In this document: positions 62,370 through 64,000 of the stretch, piece after piece
How positions within the stretch are numbered: the stretch's first letter is position 1
How the letters are laid out: each line of letters begins with the position of its first letter
DNA from: Phlegmacium glaucopus
Taxonomy: Eukaryota > Basidiomycota > Agaricomycetes > Agaricales > Cortinariaceae
DNA length: 64,000 nucleotides
Direction: 5' to 3'
Assembly: GCA_015039465.1 (NCBI GenBank)
Contig: MU130702.1
Span: forward strand, 456,861 to 520,860
Made by a program: the position numbers and the translations under genes
Notes under the pieces: generated by a model
The model's database searches: none
Seen by the model: only the letters and a program-made list of their open reading frames with translations
Told to the model about the DNA's origin: nothing

Positions 62370-62950
62370 TTGAGCATGCATTGATGAGAGCTACGCACAT
62401 TGGGTTTACAAGCCCGTCCGTTCATTTATGTTTTGTTGCGGTTGCTGTAGTCATGCTTCGTGATGTTCTACCATCCTGCTTTCGATCAGTAGTAGTAATG
62501 TTGAGACGGGGTTTGGTATGAAGGTGTTATATTTGTATGCTTGTATGATTTTAAGAGGATATGCCAACTGCTTTTATGTTTCGATTGTGTATTTCTATCC
62601 GAAAGTCATCGTCCATGGCTACTGTAGTCTTATAGGAGCATGCTGCGTCATACCATAGAAAACTTTTTGTCTGTTCTGGGCCTAGACCTTTTTCTGCTAG
62701 TAACATTTTGAAGCATAGGCAATATGTATAGTAGTATAAGGAGAAAAGGTGGGATGATATAGATCCTGTTGGGCCCCTTTTATGAGTCGGTCCACTGCGG
62801 AAGGTGGAAGACCGTTACATAGAAAGAGAGGACGTAGGGCTGGCAGGAAGAGTTCATAGTCCATCCATTGAAGCTGACCAACTGTAAGTAACGATGCGTC
62901 TGATAATCAAAATAGGCAAGCACATAGTAAGCTATAAATATATATAATAT
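62370..62950. other. 3' region of PAB1 and tail-to-tail spacer
   Basis: 581 bases with no supported gene. The T-rich segment after 62400 is presumably the PAB1 3' untranslated region; no clear AATAAA is seen. An AT-rich TATAAATATATATAAT stretch occurs near 62931-62949, just beyond the end of the next gene. Confidence 0.5.
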
Positions 62951-64000
62951 TTAATCGAGCGTTATATGTAACTCGCCTTGTGGCCAGAAACCAACTGGAA
63001 TATTTCCAACCTGGGCGACGATATTTTCATAAGCTGCAGTATCTGCTAATAGATCTGGAAGACGGTCTGGAATAGTGACATCGATGCCCTGATGTTCTAG
63101 ACATGCGCGATAAGTTTCCCAGAGAGCGTCCCAGCCACTCATCGGGGAATGCGAGTCGTCGGGTGGTGACTGACATGGATTTAAAGTAGGTTCTACGAGA
63201 AGTACCAAACCACCTGGACGTAGGAGACGAGCCAATTCGTGTAAAAACCGAGGATAATTATGGATCTAGACCGGAATAAAATAAAATAAGAAAGAAAAGT
63301 AAAATAGAATATTAGACATACGCCGATGTGGATGGAGCGAGCGTGTATAAAATCAAAGTAAGCATCTGGATAAGGTAAAGGCCATTGATCAAGGTCACAC
63401 AGCTCAAATCTATGATTTGGGTGAGAAATAAGATGAAGACTAGTCAAATAAATCTGTGCATACGTGCAGTTAGGGGGAACGTGACTGTGCATGAGGGAGC
63501 AAAGTTAGCTGAGGGAGATTATTCGGCAGCGCGACGTACTGAGGTTGTATTGGGGCTAGGTCAATCGCAATGACCTCTGCCCTAGGGAATTCATCGGCAA
63601 TGTCGATTGCCCTATAGAGGTACATAAGGAGAGGATTTAATGATTTAAGCGACCTACCAAGAGCCAGAACCTGTCCCCAAGTCGAGGACTATTTAAAATG
63701 AAAAGATAAATATTTGGCCTAGTGCCAAAAAAACACCTGCCTCTGCGATGCTGGCCGAACTGGAGAGCCTTTTTGACTGGACCGATATAATTTCTGCCTG
63801 AAAAGACGAATTGTAGTAACCGGTGATGAATATCTGATCGCTGGAAAAAATAAGCATGGTAGTGATCGCAAGAAAAGGAAAAATACCTTTACTTCATCCT
63901 GGTCGACTGGGAGGAGATATGATGTGTTGAGAGTATTGAGAGTGCGTGAATGTAGAGAGCGAAAATAAGAGTTGCTATCATCGCCGACGGGTTGGAGAGT
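62951..64000 (-). CDS. SAM-dependent methyltransferase, N-terminus cut by right edge
   Basis: Class I methyltransferase of the type common in Agaricomycetes; substrate unknown. The frame is open to the right window edge, so the start is missing. Visible N-terminal exons read YFRSLHSRTLNTLNTSYLLP with VDQDEVKRSDIHHRLLQFVF, then GPVKKALQF and motif I VLDLGTGSGSW near 63640-63690, AIDIADEFPRAEVIAIDLAP (motif II), FELCDLDQWPLPYPDAYFDF with IHARSIHIG, then IHNYPRFLHELARLLRPGGL and VLLVEPTL. The last exon gives WDALWETYRACLEHQG and ends IPVGFWPQGELHITLD with stop at 62953-62951. Complete SAM-binding region; no fused domain seen. Confidence 0.85.

Overview
The window is a piece of a filamentous basidiomycete (Agaricomycete-type) nuclear genome. 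Genes are dense (about 30 in 64 kb, on both strands, often tens of bases apart). Coding regions are broken by many 45-65 base GT...AG introns. The gene set is typical of mushroom-forming fungi: alpha-1,3-glucan synthase, a SAM/Ras-binding MAPKKK, a DUF4211 protein, a DPBB/RlpA-like secreted protein and a degenerate mushroom-type kinase. No bacterial-style operons, transposons, CRISPR arrays or RNA genes were recognised. Splice sites were worked out by hand from reading frames and family conservation, so exon edges are inferences unless stated as firm.

Layout, left to right. 1-2.3 kb: 5' part of TRS120 (TRAPP tethering, minus, cut by the left edge), divergent from DPM2 (dolichol-phosphate mannose synthase subunit). 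2.4-10.4 kb: one very large minus-strand gene for a repeat-rich, probably UNC80-like protein with two C1-like zinc clusters. 10.6-16.4 kb: DUF4211 protein, kinase-like protein, NSRP1-like splicing regulator, exosome subunit MTR3. 16.5-20.5 kb: LAT-type amino acid permease, copper chaperone ATX1, COA8-like mitochondrial protein. 20.5-30.6 kb: nucleoporin NUP133, a SAM methyltransferase, a sphingoid long-chain base kinase, mitochondrial hot-dog dehydratase HTD2, PRCC-like protein. 30.8-42.9 kb: giant AGS1 and, divergently, a STE11/Byr2-type MAPKKK. 43-48.5 kb: tRNA methyltransferase TRM1, a putative mitochondrial protein of unknown function, and an uncharacterised poly-proline protein. 48.9-53.5 kb: CMR1, CSM3/TIPIN and NTM1. 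53.7-58.1 kb: mitochondrial adenylate kinase, COQ11 and a secreted DPBB protein. 58.4-64 kb: SCAMP, poly(A)-binding protein PAB1, and a methyltransferase cut by the right edge.

The genes are mostly conserved housekeeping functions, not one co-acting pathway. Local themes do appear: mitochondrial functions (COA8, HTD2, adenylate kinase, COQ11), nuclear RNA processing (MTR3, NSRP1, PRCC, NUP133), and replication/DNA damage (CMR1 tail-to-tail with CSM3). AGS1 and the MAPKKK share a 242-base divergent promoter.

I found no clear new multi-gene system. The points most worth a second look are the UNC80-like gene with its C1-type zinc clusters, a 9-base in-frame microexon in the uncharacterised poly-proline gene, a GC-AG intron in the sphingoid kinase whose start codon overlaps that of its divergent neighbour, the A-tracts upstream of PAB1, and the two unknown genes between 45.5 and 48.5 kb.
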